A stretch of DNA of 64,000 bases from Rhodomicrobium sp. Lineage in GTDB: Bacteria; Pseudomonadota; Alphaproteobacteria; Rhizobiales; HXMU1428-3. Made by a program: the position numbers and the translations under genes. The stretch is from assembly GCA_021604665.1 (NCBI GenBank), contig BQJK01000001.1, positions 806,001-870,000 on the forward strand. Direction: 5' to 3'. The notes under the pieces are model-generated. The model had not been told where the DNA came from. It did not search any database and saw nothing but the letters and a program-made list of their open reading frames with translations. Positions 36,622-46,015 of this stretch are shown one piece after another (position 1 is the first letter of the stretch; each line of letters starts with the position of its first letter).

Positions 36622-38406
36622 CTACGGTAGTGTGAAGACCGTAAGAGTACCGCCAAGGCGTGTGTAGTTAGACAAAGCTGCATAACCACCCACGGCACCA
36701 AGACCGTCTGTTGGATTTGTTAGACCAGCCGCAAGACCGATACCGGCCCAGCCACCAACACCTGACAGAATAGCGATATGCTGTTTGCCGCCATGTGTAT
36801 AAGTCATAACGTTACCGATGATACCTGATGGGGTACGGAAGCTGTAAAGCTCTTTACCTGTTTTGGCATCAACAGCTTTTAGGTTACCTTCCAGTGTGCC
36901 GTAGAATACGACGTCACCAGCTGTGGCAAGTGCACCTGACCAAACAGAGAACTGCTCTTTGTTTGACCAAACGATTTTACCTTTAGTGGCATCCCAAGCG
37001 ATGAAGTTACCCATATGCGTGTCACCTTTTGGCGGATACATAGAGAGTGTAGCACCCACATATGGTTGGCCAGGAGTATAGGTCACACGGAATGGTTCAT
37101 AGTCCATGCACACATGGTTTGTTGGTACATAGAACAGGCCTGTCTTCGGTGAGAAGGCAGCAGGCTGTTGGTCTTTTGTACCCAGCGCAGCAGGACAGAT
37201 GTTTTTAGAGTTTACATCTTCACCATTTTGCTCTGTTGAGTATTTAGACACAACCTGAGGACGACCAGTTTTCATGTCAACATGAGTGGCCCAGTTAACA
37301 ACGGGGTCATATTTCTCAGCAACAAGAAGTTCACCTGTTACACGATCCATGGTGTAGCCAAAACCGTTCCGGTCAAAGTGCACGAGAATTTTGCGCATTT
37401 TGCCATCAATTTTTTGGTTAGCAAGGATCATTTCGTTAATGCCGTCATAGTCCCACTCATCATGTGGAGTCATTTGGTATACCCATTTGGCCATACCAGT
37501 GTCAGCATCACGAGCAAAGATAGTCATGGACCAACGGTTATCACCAGGGCGTTGTTTAGGGTTCCATGTAGATGGGTTACCAGAACCATAATAAACCAGG
37601 TTCAGGTCAGGGTCATAAGACAACCAACCCCAAGTACAACCACCACCAATTTTCCATTGGTCACCTTTCCAGGTGTTTGTGCCGCTGTCTTTACCAACAG
37701 GCTTACCAAGATGAGTAGTTTTCTCAGGATCTACGAGAATATCGCTATCCGGTCCCATTGAATAACCGCGCCATGCTTGCTTACCAGAAGCAAGGTCATA
37801 AGCAGTTATGTGGCAACGAACACCAAATTCACCACCGGAAATACCGACGAGAACTTTGTCTTTAACAACCATTGGTGCAGAAGTACCTGTTTCACCGATT
37901 TTCGGATCACCATTAGCTGTTTTCCAGATTTGCTTGCCGGTTTTGGCGTCAAGCGCAACCAGATTTGTATCGGCTTGGTGAAGGATAATTTTTCCATCAC
38001 CATAAGCAACACCGCGGTTCACAGTATCACAGCACATCACAGGAATAACTTTAGGATCCTGTTTTGGCTCATAGCGCCACAAAATTGTGCCGTCATCCAG
38101 GTTCAATGCATAAACATTGTTTGGAAATGGCGTATGGACATACATGGTGTTACCAATCACAAGTGGATTGCCTTCGTGTCCACGAAGCACACCAGTTGAG
38201 AATGTCCAGGCCACTTTCAAAGTACCAACATTGCTAGCGTTGATCTGGTCAAGTTTACTGTAACGAGTGTTGGCATAATCGCCTGTGGGCATAGCCCAGT
38301 TGTTTGAGTCATTTGAGAGTGCCATAAGCTTATCGTTCGCTTGCACCGCTGGTGCAACCGCGACAGTCATAGCAACTGCTATTGCTGAAAGCAGTAGTTT
38401 CCTCAT
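36622..38406 (-). CDS. xoxF: XoxF, lanthanide-dependent PQQ methanol dehydrogenase
   Basis: 594 residues, with a signal peptide cleaved near VQAND. It oxidises methanol in the periplasm and feeds XoxG. The eight-bladed quinoprotein shows the vicinal disulfide cysteines C125-C126 (PVMCCDTVN), metal ligands E193 (GGEFG) and N277 (GSGNP), and the catalytic D300 in [13 protein letters not shown]302, two residues on, is the extra aspartate that marks XoxF and coordinates the lanthanide; in calcium-type MxaF this position is alanine. No mxaI-like small subunit is in the window. The ribosome site GGAAGGG precedes the ATG. Confidence 0.98.
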   Translation of the reverse strand: MRKLLLSAIAVAMTVAVAPAVQANDKLMALSNDSNNWAMPTGDYANTRYSKLDQINASNVGTLKVAWTFSTGVLRGHEGNPLVIGNTMYVHTPFPNNVYALNLDDGTILWRYEPKQDPKVIPVMCCDTVNRGVAYGDGKIILHQADTNLVALDAKTGKQIWKTANGDPKIGETGTSAPMVVKDKVLVGISGGEFGVRCHITAYDLASGKQAWRGYSMGPDSDILVDPEKTTHLGKPVGKDSGTNTWKGDQWKIGGGCTWGWLSYDPDLNLVYYGSGNPSTWNPKQRPGDNRWSMTIFARDADTGMAKWVYQMTPHDEWDYDGINEMILANQKIDGKMRKILVHFDRNGFGYTMDRVTGELLVAEKYDPVVNWATHVDMKTGRPQVVSKYSTEQNGEDVNSKNICPAALGTKDQQPAAFSPKTGLFYVPTNHVCMDYEPFRVTYTPGQPYVGATLSMYPPKGDTHMGNFIAWDATKGKIVWSNKEQFSVWSGALATAGDVVFYGTLEGNLKAVDAKTGKELYSFRTPSGIIGNVMTYTHGGKQHIAILSGVGGWAGIGLAAGLTNPTDGLGAVGGYAALSNYTRLGGTLTVFTLP

Positions 38407-39174
38407 ATGCGTCCCTTCCCTATTGTTTCAATTGAACACGAGCAAGGTGCCCGGTTCATTTCTATGAACACAATTTCTTTTTTTATCCGTGGAAGGAGAG
38501 ACAAATCCATATACACGACGACAGCCATGTGATTCAGGGACCCTAATTATTATTATTGAATCCTAGAGATAAGTTGGTGCCAATTGCGCCTTATGCTGAC
38601 GTTCCTCCCACTTGACCTAATCATCTTATGGTAAGGGATGAACAACGCCAAGCCTCATAAAATTCTTATCTTTGAATGACCAAATAACGGTGACAAATAA
38701 TCGCAGCTGAGACATATCGTCTCAAAATAAAATTCTATTCCCATTGGACTAACGTATTAGAAACGCAATTCTAACAACCATGGTCTAACTGCCGAAAAAC
38801 CCAACAAATGCACTCATTTGAAGCTCAAAATGCTGCCCACTGCCAATAAATTAAACACCCACAATTCCCATGTTTAGGTCTCAAAAAACGCAGTTTTTAA
38901 AAACTCTATGAGCATATCTCAAAATAAATCAGTTTTAATTTCACCGAAACGCCCCGATTCACGCCAATCTCACAGTCCTAAAAGCATGTGATAAACGCCG
39001 AAACATAAAAAAAGCCCCACTCATCACCCTCTCTAGGGATGATGAATAAGGCTTTATTTTCACTTTGAGCGTAGACGACAAGTGAATCTCAAAACCTATA
39101 ATTGAAAAAACAGACAGGCGAGAAGTGCAGCTAATCAGCTTAAAAAGTTACTGAGTGACATTGTTGCTGCCAAG
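38407..39174. other. Promoter region of xoxF
   Basis: About 770 bases with no gene, between xoxF and the convergent end of the 39175 gene's terminator. It should hold the xoxF promoter and a long leader. I see no operator I can name. A terminator for the gene at 39175 is at 39007-39055. Confidence 0.5.
39007..39055 (-). terminator. Terminator of the 39175-40418 gene pair
   Basis: On the minus strand AAAGCC, TCATCATCCCT and their partners AGGGTGATGA and GGCTTT form an imperfect long hairpin followed by seven T. Confidence 0.8.
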
Positions 39175-39555
39175 CTAAAAGCAGCGCACTTCAGCTTCTG
39201 CTTGCGCCCGGCGCAATTTCCCAACGGCTTCTTTCCATCTCGCACTGGTTTTAAACACGGCAGACTTCTCGCCCCCAAGCAAACGCATACTCAAAACAGT
39301 CTCCGCCCTCTGATAAGCTTGGTAAGATATAATGGAAGAGATCACATCAATACTGCATGAGCAATTCGATAAGGCTTCTCTTGTTTGCCCATTCGAGCCC
39401 ATGCACCCAAACACATAATCCGCAATTACAACTGTCGGGTAAGGATTATCAACCGGCTTCGCCATAAGAGCAGAAGAGCCCAATAACCAGACAGCTGCCA
39501 GAACAACAGCCCGAGTTAAAGAAGCCCTACATATATAGAGACTAAACCAGCGCAT
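39175..39555 (-). CDS. Small secreted cysteine protein of unknown function, xox neighbourhood
   Basis: 126 residues from the ATG at 39555, preceded by GGAGG 7 bases upstream; the upstream gene's TGA shares one base with this ATG. A signal peptide or anchor spans about residues 10-32. The mature part contains YPTVVIADYVFGCMGSNGQ, then SNCSCSIDVI and ends EVRCF: four cysteines, probably disulfides. I do not recognise the family. Tight coupling to the next gene and location upstream of xoxF suggest a periplasmic role in methanol oxidation. Confidence 0.8.
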   Translation of the reverse strand: MRWFSLYICRASLTRAVVLAAVWLLGSSALMAKPVDNPYPTVVIADYVFGCMGSNGQTREALSNCSCSIDVISSIISYQAYQRAETVLSMRLLGGEKSAVFKTSARWKEAVGKLRRAQAEAEVRCF

Positions 39556-40418
39556 CACTCACCCTCCTTTTTGATCAACCCTGCCTTACTACTATCACTA
39601 ACTCCAACATAGCTCAGCGTTTCAACAATAATCGGCTCACCATCACCTTTACTTTTGTTGACCTTCGCCGCTTCAGAAGCAAGATCACGCATGCCCTGCT
39701 TTTTCAGCCGCGCAATATAGTAATCCGGCACACCATCTTTCTGGTCAGCAATCACAGATTGAATAGAGCAAACACCCCCTGGCACATCAGGAGATAAAGT
39801 GATGCGATATTCGATGGCATGATAATGAACGAGATGATGCGCATTCTTATCACTCGCAAATGGCTGGAAGCGGATCAGTTTACCAGGCACTTTAGCGCCG
39901 TTAACCTCGCAGGTAGCCTCTTCAATCTTTTTGACATCATGAAACCCGTCAATAATCCGGTTGCGTAAATAGTTGGCCGTTCCCTTCGCCTTTATACGCC
40001 GCGCCAGGCCCCACGCGTCCTTATTAAAGAACACAGTCAATAATGGGTTCGCCTCCACATGGCCAAAAGAGGGGTAAGGCCGGCGGCGCTCACCTGTGAA
40101 GAATTGCAGCTCCACCTGTTTCTCACCAGCCCCCTCGCCTTTATTCACTAACAACTCAACACTATCCGTAAAGCCATCACCAAGCTTACTTACTCTCTCA
40201 AAATTATAAGCCAGGGTCTGTCCCGGTTTGGCTGTTTTCATATGGTTGGTTTCAAAAACCAACATTTCAGCTTCATTAAATTCAACAGTCTCAGATTTAG
40301 CTTCTTTCGCAGCAGGCGTTTTCTCCTCAGCCGCCAGCAGATTGCCGCCAATTCCAAGCGAGCTGATGAGTAAAATACCAGTTGCCAGTAAATAGGGTCT
40401 CATCACGGTAAATGTCAC
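39555..40418 (-). CDS. Secreted protein of unknown function, paired with the 39175 gene
   Basis: 287 residues from the GTG at 40418, with GGAG 8 bases upstream; an ATG at 40403 is an alternative. A signal peptide ends near LLAAEE. The mature protein is beta-rich by eye: MLVFETNHMKTAKPGQTLAY, QVELQFFTGERRRPYPSFGH, NPLLTVFFNKDAWGLARRI and a pair of cysteines (EATCEVN, GGVCSIQ). I do not recognise a domain. It is divergent from formaldehyde dehydrogenase and lies between that gene and xoxF, so it is a good candidate for an undescribed periplasmic C1 factor. Confidence 0.82.
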   Translation of the reverse strand: MTFTVMRPYLLATGILLISSLGIGGNLLAAEEKTPAAKEAKSETVEFNEAEMLVFETNHMKTAKPGQTLAYNFERVSKLGDGFTDSVELLVNKGEGAGEKQVELQFFTGERRRPYPSFGHVEANPLLTVFFNKDAWGLARRIKAKGTANYLRNRIIDGFHDVKKIEEATCEVNGAKVPGKLIRFQPFASDKNAHHLVHYHAIEYRITLSPDVPGGVCSIQSVIADQKDGVPDYYIARLKKQGMRDLASEAAKVNKSKGDGEPIIVETLSYVGVSDSSKAGLIKKEGE

Positions 40419-40672
40419 GATAGCGTCTCCAACTCATTTGTATTTAAGGGTCGATATTGTTTTTTGAACTTATAATAGCGTTCATTATGGCTGTCAGATG
40501 ATAGACGGAATATCAATTCACTAACATTATATTGATCATGATATTCGATAACCAATAGCTATCAATGCATTGGACTAGAGAACTAAATTTCTACGCTTTT
40601 GCCCTTGATGCTCATCCTATTGCGCGTAAACTCGCGAGAATCAAAACTCAACAAAAATAGGAGAGGTCCATT

Positions 40673-41782
40673 ATGGAGGTGAGAGCCGCTGTGGCAACCA
40701 AAGCTGGTGCGCCACTTGAAGTAACTACTGTAAATCTAGAGGGCCCAAAAGCGGGGGAAGTTCTAATACAGGTGAAGGCAACCGGCCTCTGCCATACAGA
40801 TGCATTCACCCTCTCAGGTGATGACCCCGAAGGCATCTTCCCCTCGATCCTCGGCCATGAAGGCGCGGGCATTGTTGTTGATGTGGGCCCAGGTGTTACC
40901 AGTCTGCAAAAAGGCGATCATGTCATCCCGCTCTATACACCAGAGTGCCGTGAATGTGAGTATTGCCTGAACCCAAAAACCAACCTCTGCCAAAAAGTTC
41001 GGGCCACTCAAGGCCAGGGCCTAATGCCAGATGGCACTACCCGCTTTAAAGCTGGCGGGCAGGATCTGTTCCATTATATGGGCTGCTCCACCTTCGCAGA
41101 ATATACCGTATTGCCAGAAATTTCCCTGGCCAAAGTTCGCAAAGATGCTCCTTTTGAATCAATCTGTTACATCGGTTGCGGTGTCACAACAGGCATCGGT
41201 GCAGCGATCTTTACAGCCGGAGTTGAAATTGGCTCACGCTGCGTTGTCTTCGGCCTCGGCGGCATTGGTTTGAACGTTATTCAAGGCTGCAGATTAGCCG
41301 GAGCTGACCAGATTGTCGGTGTTGACCTCAATGACAGCAAAGAAGAAATGGGTCGCCATTTCGGCATGACAGATTTCGTCAATCCTAAAAATCTCGATGG
41401 CGATATCGTGGCTCACCTCGTTGAGCTAACCGGCGGCGGCGCAGATTACTCTTTCGACGCCACAGGCAATGTCGGCGTAATGCGGAATGCGCTTGAATGT
41501 GCTCATAAAGGTTGGGGCGAAAGCATCATCATTGGTGTGGCACCAGCAGGTGCTGAAATCTCCACCCGTCCCTTCCAGCTTGTCACCGGTCGCTCATGGC
41601 GCGGTACAGCATTTGGCGGCGCTCGCGGCCGCACAGATGTACCCAAAATCGTTGATTGGTATATGGATGGTAAGATCGAGATTGACCCAATGATCACTCA
41701 TAAAATGCCGCTGGAAGACATCAACAAAGGCTTTGACCTGATGCACCATGGTGAAAGCATCCGCGGTGTGGTTGTTTTTTAA
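40673..41782 (+). CDS. adhC: S-(hydroxymethyl)glutathione dehydrogenase (class III alcohol dehydrogenase)
   Basis: 369 residues. The enzyme oxidises the glutathione adduct of formaldehyde to S-formylglutathione using NAD. The catalytic zinc site is seen in GLCHTDAFTLSG and GHEGAGIVVDVG. The structural zinc loop is CRECEYCLNPKTNLC (about residues 89-103). The Rossmann motif is VFGLGGIGLNVIQG (about 191-204). A ribosome site AGGAGAGG lies upstream. It is the central cytoplasmic step after XoxF and is followed by the matching hydrolase. Confidence 0.98.
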   Translation: MEVRAAVATKAGAPLEVTTVNLEGPKAGEVLIQVKATGLCHTDAFTLSGDDPEGIFPSILGHEGAGIVVDVGPGVTSLQKGDHVIPLYTPECRECEYCLNPKTNLCQKVRATQGQGLMPDGTTRFKAGGQDLFHYMGCSTFAEYTVLPEISLAKVRKDAPFESICYIGCGVTTGIGAAIFTAGVEIGSRCVVFGLGGIGLNVIQGCRLAGADQIVGVDLNDSKEEMGRHFGMTDFVNPKNLDGDIVAHLVELTGGGADYSFDATGNVGVMRNALECAHKGWGESIIIGVAPAGAEISTRPFQLVTGRSWRGTAFGGARGRTDVPKIVDWYMDGKIEIDPMITHKMPLEDINKGFDLMHHGESIRGVVVF

Positions 41783-41836
41783 TTAAGCGGTCTTCAAAAC
41801 ACCAAACTGAAAACAATCAGTAGCAAATCAAATTAA

Positions 41837-41865
41837 GGAGAGGCGCCTAATCTTAGCGCCTCTCC
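41837..41865 (+). promoter_or_regulatory. Perfect hairpin between formaldehyde dehydrogenase and the hydrolase
   Basis: GGAGAGGCGC at 41837-41846 pairs exactly with GCGCCTCTCC at 41856-41865, with a nine-base loop. No T-run follows, so I favour a stabiliser or processing element over a terminator. Confidence 0.6.
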
Positions 41866-41959
41866 CAAACATACAAAATGCGCGAACTGCACAACGGAAC
41901 TACAATCAAAAGCAAAGCGCAGAAGAATACTATTTTAGGGAAGTGATCGGATCAGAACT

Positions 41960-42805
41960 ATGAGCTTGAACGAAATCGGTAACAATAAATCATTCGGCGG
42001 TCAGCAAAAGCGCTTTGAGCATCAGTCAGAGAGCTGCAATTGCAAAATGACCTTTTCAATCTACCTGCCAAAAGAAGCCGAGCAAACGGCTGTGCCCCTG
42101 CTCTATTGGCTTTCAGGCCTCACCTGCACCGATGAAAATTTTGTCACCAAAGCGGGCGCTCAGCAATATGCCAGCGAACATGGCATCGCAATTGTCGCCC
42201 CAGACACCAGCCCAAGAGGAGAAGGCGTCGCCGATGATCCTGAAGGCGCGTATGACTTTGGCCTCGGCGCTGGTTTTTATGTAAATGCGACAGAAGCCCC
42301 CTTCGCCAGCCACTATAAAATGTATGACTACATCACCAAAGAATTACCAGCGCTGATAAACGCAAATTTCAATGTAGACCCGTCTCGCACAGGCATCTTT
42401 GGCCATTCAATGGGCGGCCACGGCGCGCTAACAATCGCTTTGAATAACCCCGGCGTTTATAAATCAGTTTCAGCCTTCGCTCCCATTTCATCACCAATGA
42501 ATTGCCCCTGGGGCGAAAAAGCGCTTTCTGGCTATCTCGGCTCTGACCGCGAAACATGGAAAAAACATGACGCCGCCCATATGATCACCGTCGCAACAGA
42601 ACAGCTACCAATGCTGATAGATCAAGGCACCGGTGATAACTTCCTTGAGGAACAACTAAAACCGGAACTTCTGGAAGCCGCTGCAAAATCAGCCAACTAC
42701 CCAATAACCCTGCGCATGCAACCAGGTTACGACCACAGCTATTTCTTTATGGCCAGTTTTATGGGGGATCATATCGCCCATCATGTAAAGGCTCTGAAAA
42801 GCTAA
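41960..42805 (+). CDS. fghA: S-formylglutathione hydrolase
   Basis: 281 residues. The esterase splits S-formylglutathione into formate and glutathione. It is an alpha/beta hydrolase with the nucleophile motif GHSMGGHGALTIAL (about residues 147-160), the oxyanion region YWLSGLTCTDENF (about 49-61) with the conserved cysteine, and the histidine in GYDHSYFFMASF near the C terminus. It follows the dehydrogenase, as expected for the glutathione route. Confidence 0.98.
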   Translation: MSLNEIGNNKSFGGQQKRFEHQSESCNCKMTFSIYLPKEAEQTAVPLLYWLSGLTCTDENFVTKAGAQQYASEHGIAIVAPDTSPRGEGVADDPEGAYDFGLGAGFYVNATEAPFASHYKMYDYITKELPALINANFNVDPSRTGIFGHSMGGHGALTIALNNPGVYKSVSAFAPISSPMNCPWGEKALSGYLGSDRETWKKHDAAHMITVATEQLPMLIDQGTGDNFLEEQLKPELLEAAAKSANYPITLRMQPGYDHSYFFMASFMGDHIAHHVKALKS

Positions 42806-42920
42806 CAGCCAGCCTCATTTCATAATGAAAACAATTATTAACCCAGCTTATCTTCAGATAAACTTTGACGAATACATCAAATCCATTTCATGATAAGCTT
42901 AGACTATTAAACCAACTGGT

Positions 42921-43032
42921 AACTATACATTTTTCAAATTAACAGGCAGAGCAAAATTTATCTGAACAATGGCAAAACTAACCTGATAATTCAGGCAGAT
43001 AGAGCCAAAAATATGATTGAAAATGTATAGTT
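42921..43032. promoter_or_regulatory. Inverted repeat upstream of the LysR gene
   Basis: AACTATACATTTTTCAA at 42921-42937 and TTGAAAATGTATAGTT at 43017-43032 are inverted copies differing by one T. They are about 80 bases apart and the right arm ends 20 bases before the LysR start. They look like two operator sites, perhaps for autoregulation. Confidence 0.55.
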
Positions 43033-43051
43033 TGAGAAAGGGCAATGACCA

Positions 43052-43984
43052 ATGGATGTAAAAGACCTTCGCTTAATAATTGCCCTCTCAAAATTTGAGC
43101 ATTTTGCCCGAGCGGCAGATGCTTGCAACATCTCACAACCGGCCTTCTCAACCCGCATCAGAAAATTAGAAGAAGAGCTGGGCGTCCCCATTGTCGAGCG
43201 CGGTCATCGGTTTGGCGGCTTCACTCATGAGGGCAAAATTGTTCTCAAATGGGCGCGGCGCGTTATCTCAAATTGCGATGGTCTTGTACAGGATATAGAC
43301 ACTGCAAGACATGTTCTCTCAGGTGAATTCACCATTGGTGTTCTGCCAACCGCCTTGCCTTATGTCTCTGTTCTAATCAGCCGCTTCTGTGAAAGACACC
43401 CTCTGGTGCAACCAACCATAATATCCCTCTCCAGTCAGGCCATTCAGAGAGGGTTGGATGATTTCAGCCTCCATGCAGCCATCACCTATCTTGAAAGCGA
43501 ACCCCTCACAGGGGTGCAAAGCCTTCACCTCTATAATGAAAGCTATGTCTTCGTCGCTTCCAAACCAATGATAGAAGAAGACATCAAAGAAATCACCTGG
43601 GAGGATGTCGCAAAATTCCCGCTTTGCCTGCTTACCAAAAACATGCAGAACCGTAGAATCATCAGCAGTATTTTTGAATCTATTGATGTCGAGCCAATGG
43701 TCAAAGTGGAAACAAATTCCTTTGCCGTTATTATAGGTCACGTCACCACTGGCAAATACGCCTCTGTCCTTCCGCTATTATATCTCTCTTCCTACGGTAT
43801 GCTCGATGAGCTTTCCTACATCAAAATCCAGGAACCTGAGGTATATCAAAGCATTGGCCTGGTGATAGCAGATAGAGACCCGGTTCTCCCTATCACCAAA
43901 GAATTCCTCAAAACCACCCAGGAATTTCTTAAAAAACAATCCACACCCTCCAAATCGAATCAATTGGATCAATGCATCACATGA
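43052..43984 (+). CDS. LysR-family transcriptional regulator
   Basis: 310 residues. The N-terminal helix-turn-helix is clear: MDVKDLRLIIALSKFEHFAR then AADACNISQPAFSTRIRKLE (about residues 20-39). The effector domain follows at about 90-300. It stands just upstream of the formate dehydrogenase genes, and homologues in this position are believed to regulate formate dehydrogenase. The inducer is not known; formate is a guess. GAGAAAGGGC lies just before the ATG. Confidence 0.95.
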   Translation: MDVKDLRLIIALSKFEHFARAADACNISQPAFSTRIRKLEEELGVPIVERGHRFGGFTHEGKIVLKWARRVISNCDGLVQDIDTARHVLSGEFTIGVLPTALPYVSVLISRFCERHPLVQPTIISLSSQAIQRGLDDFSLHAAITYLESEPLTGVQSLHLYNESYVFVASKPMIEEDIKEITWEDVAKFPLCLLTKNMQNRRIISSIFESIDVEPMVKVETNSFAVIIGHVTTGKYASVLPLLYLSSYGMLDELSYIKIQEPEVYQSIGLVIADRDPVLPITKEFLKTTQEFLKKQSTPSKSNQLDQCIT

Positions 43985-44332
43985 TCAGGTCGTTGAATTG
44001 GTACTCACTACATTTGCCATCTATTATCTGGTAAATAATCACCGCTTTAACTGCCTATTGCATTCTTCAAAAACTTGCTCGTGATCATCGGTCAGGTTTT
44101 GCCCAAAGCCGCACCTTGAAAAAGGCGCTTAAGGGCGGGTGCTGTTCTCCAGAAAAGCGATCGACAATTAACACTGAGCACCTGTCACCGACCGCCTGCA
44201 ACAGACCGAATGACAAAAAGGTCAAACAAAAAATTGACGAGCAGAAATTGAATATGAGCCCTAAAAGCGACCAGCAAAAATCATCCGCGGGCGCACCATA
44301 AAATTAACAGTACAACAGTCAGCCGGACCAGT
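43985..44332. other. Leader region of the formate dehydrogenase operon
   Basis: About 350 bases. A short open frame (44116-44301) has no recognisable features and I do not call it. It should include the formate dehydrogenase promoter and, probably, a LysR site, but I cannot point to one. Confidence 0.4.
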
Positions 44333-46015
44333 ATGGAAACAACAAACATTATCGACAAACGACCGAGACGAAAAGCAAGAGCATTCCTCAAGGGGCGCCA
44401 GCTCAACACCAAAGCGCTAGAAGAAATCAAGGCTCTCGTCGGCGGTGATTTGCGGCGGGATCTGTTGATTGAATATCTCCACAAAATCCAGGATACCTAT
44501 GGCGGCCTTGCAGCAGAGCATATCCACGCCCTCGCCAAATTAATGAAAATCTCCCAGGTCGAGGTTTATGAGGTCGCAACGTTTTACGCACATTTTGACA
44601 TTGTCAAAGAGGGTGAAGCCTACCCCGCTCCCATTACCATTCGTGTCTGTAATTCCGTCACCTGCGCCATGAAAGGCGCTGAAGAGCTATATGAAAAACT
44701 AAAGGAAAGCCAGGACCCTTCAAATGTGAGAGTTCTGCACGCCCCCTGCCTTGGGCGCTGCGCTCATGCACCGGCGCTTCATATTGGCAAAAACGCAATT
44801 GACAAAGCAACGGTTGAAAAAGTCCAAACCGCCGTTAAAGAGAAAAATCTAACCGCAACACTCCCCGCTTATAAACGCTTCAGTACCTATAAAGAAGAAG
44901 GCGGCTATGGGGAACTTGCTAAGCTCCGCACCGGCGGCCACACCGTCGATGGCATCATAGAAACTCTACTCGAAGCAGGCCTGCAAGGGCTTGGCGGCGC
45001 TGGCTTCCCCTCTGGTACAAAATGGAAATTTGTGCGCGGCTATGAAGGCCCCCGCATGATGACCATTAACGGAGATGAAGGCGAACCCGGCACATTTAAA
45101 GATCGCCACTGCCTGGAAAGTAACCCCCACCAGTTTCTCGAAGGCGCACTCATTGCAGCCCATGCCGTTGAGGCCGCTGGCCTATATATTTACATCCGCG
45201 ATGAATTCCCAACCTGCCTCGACATTCTCAAAGAAGCCATCGCTAAAATAGAAGACGAAAATCTTGTAGAGCCCGGTTATATTGAATTACGCCGCGGCGC
45301 TGGTGCTTATATCTGCGGCGAAGAATCCGCCATGATAGAATCAATTGAGGGCAAACGCGGCCTGCCCCGCCACCGCCCGCCATACATCGCCGAGGTCGGC
45401 CTCTTTAACCGCCCAACCCTCAACCATAATGTTGAAACCGTCTTCTGGATCCCGCAAATTCTCAAACAAGGCGCCCCCTGGTTTGCCGAACAAGGCATCA
45501 ATGGCGCTAAGGGCTTAAGGTCCTGGTCAGTCTCTGGCTGGGTTAAAAAACCTGGCGTCATTCTCGCCCCTGCTGGCATCACAGTAAATGAATTGATAGA
45601 GCGCGCCGGCGGTATGGAGGAAGGCCATGAGTTTAAAGGCTACCTTCCGGGCGGCGCATCAGGCGGCATATTGCCCGCCTCATTAGGGGATCAGCCACTC
45701 GATTTTGGCAGCCTAACTGAATATGGCTGCTTCGTTGGCAGCCACGCCATCGTCATCCTTTCAGATCAGGATGATATGCCTGCCATAGCCCGCAACCTTC
45801 TTGAATTTTTTGAAGAAGAAAGCTGCGGCCAATGCACCCCTTGCCGTGTTGGTTGCGAAAAAGCCGTTGAGCTGATGAAGCAACCAAAATGGAATGCTGA
45901 ATTACTGGAAGAACTCAGCACCGCCATGATGGATGCCTCCATTTGCGGCCTCGGTCAGGCAGCCCCCAACCCAATCCGCTCACTATTAAGATTTTTCCCG
46001 GAGGACGTGTCTTGA
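44333..46015 (+). CDS. fdh1B: NAD-dependent formate dehydrogenase, fused gamma-beta subunit
   Basis: 560 residues fusing a NuoE-like domain (about 20-165) and a NuoF-like domain (about 190-560). The NuoE part has the [2Fe-2S] cysteines C106, C111, C139 and C143. The NuoF part has the FMN/NAD motif GAGAYICGEESAMIESIEGK and the [4Fe-4S] site SCGQCTPCRVGCEKA near the C terminus. It takes electrons from the catalytic subunit and reduces NAD. This fusion is the arrangement of Methylobacterium extorquens Fdh1B, in contrast to the separate FdsG and FdsB of other alphaproteobacteria. The stop overlaps the start of the catalytic subunit. Confidence 0.96.
   Translation: METTNIIDKRPRRKARAFLKGRQLNTKALEEIKALVGGDLRRDLLIEYLHKIQDTYGGLAAEHIHALAKLMKISQVEVYEVATFYAHFDIVKEGEAYPAPITIRVCNSVTCAMKGAEELYEKLKESQDPSNVRVLHAPCLGRCAHAPALHIGKNAIDKATVEKVQTAVKEKNLTATLPAYKRFSTYKEEGGYGELAKLRTGGHTVDGIIETLLEAGLQGLGGAGFPSGTKWKFVRGYEGPRMMTINGDEGEPGTFKDRHCLESNPHQFLEGALIAAHAVEAAGLYIYIRDEFPTCLDILKEAIAKIEDENLVEPGYIELRRGAGAYICGEESAMIESIEGKRGLPRHRPPYIAEVGLFNRPTLNHNVETVFWIPQILKQGAPWFAEQGINGAKGLRSWSVSGWVKKPGVILAPAGITVNELIERAGGMEEGHEFKGYLPGGASGGILPASLGDQPLDFGSLTEYGCFVGSHAIVILSDQDDMPAIARNLLEFFEEESCGQCTPCRVGCEKAVELMKQPKWNAELLEELSTAMMDASICGLGQAAPNPIRSLLRFFPEDVS

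Noticed and set aside
37282-38199. Two open frames of 159 and 140 codons on the plus strand
   Set aside because: Both are antisense to xoxF and encode no recognisable protein.
44116-44301. A 61-codon frame upstream of formate dehydrogenase
   Set aside because: TTG start without a ribosome site, and the residues look random; not FdsG, which is fused downstream.
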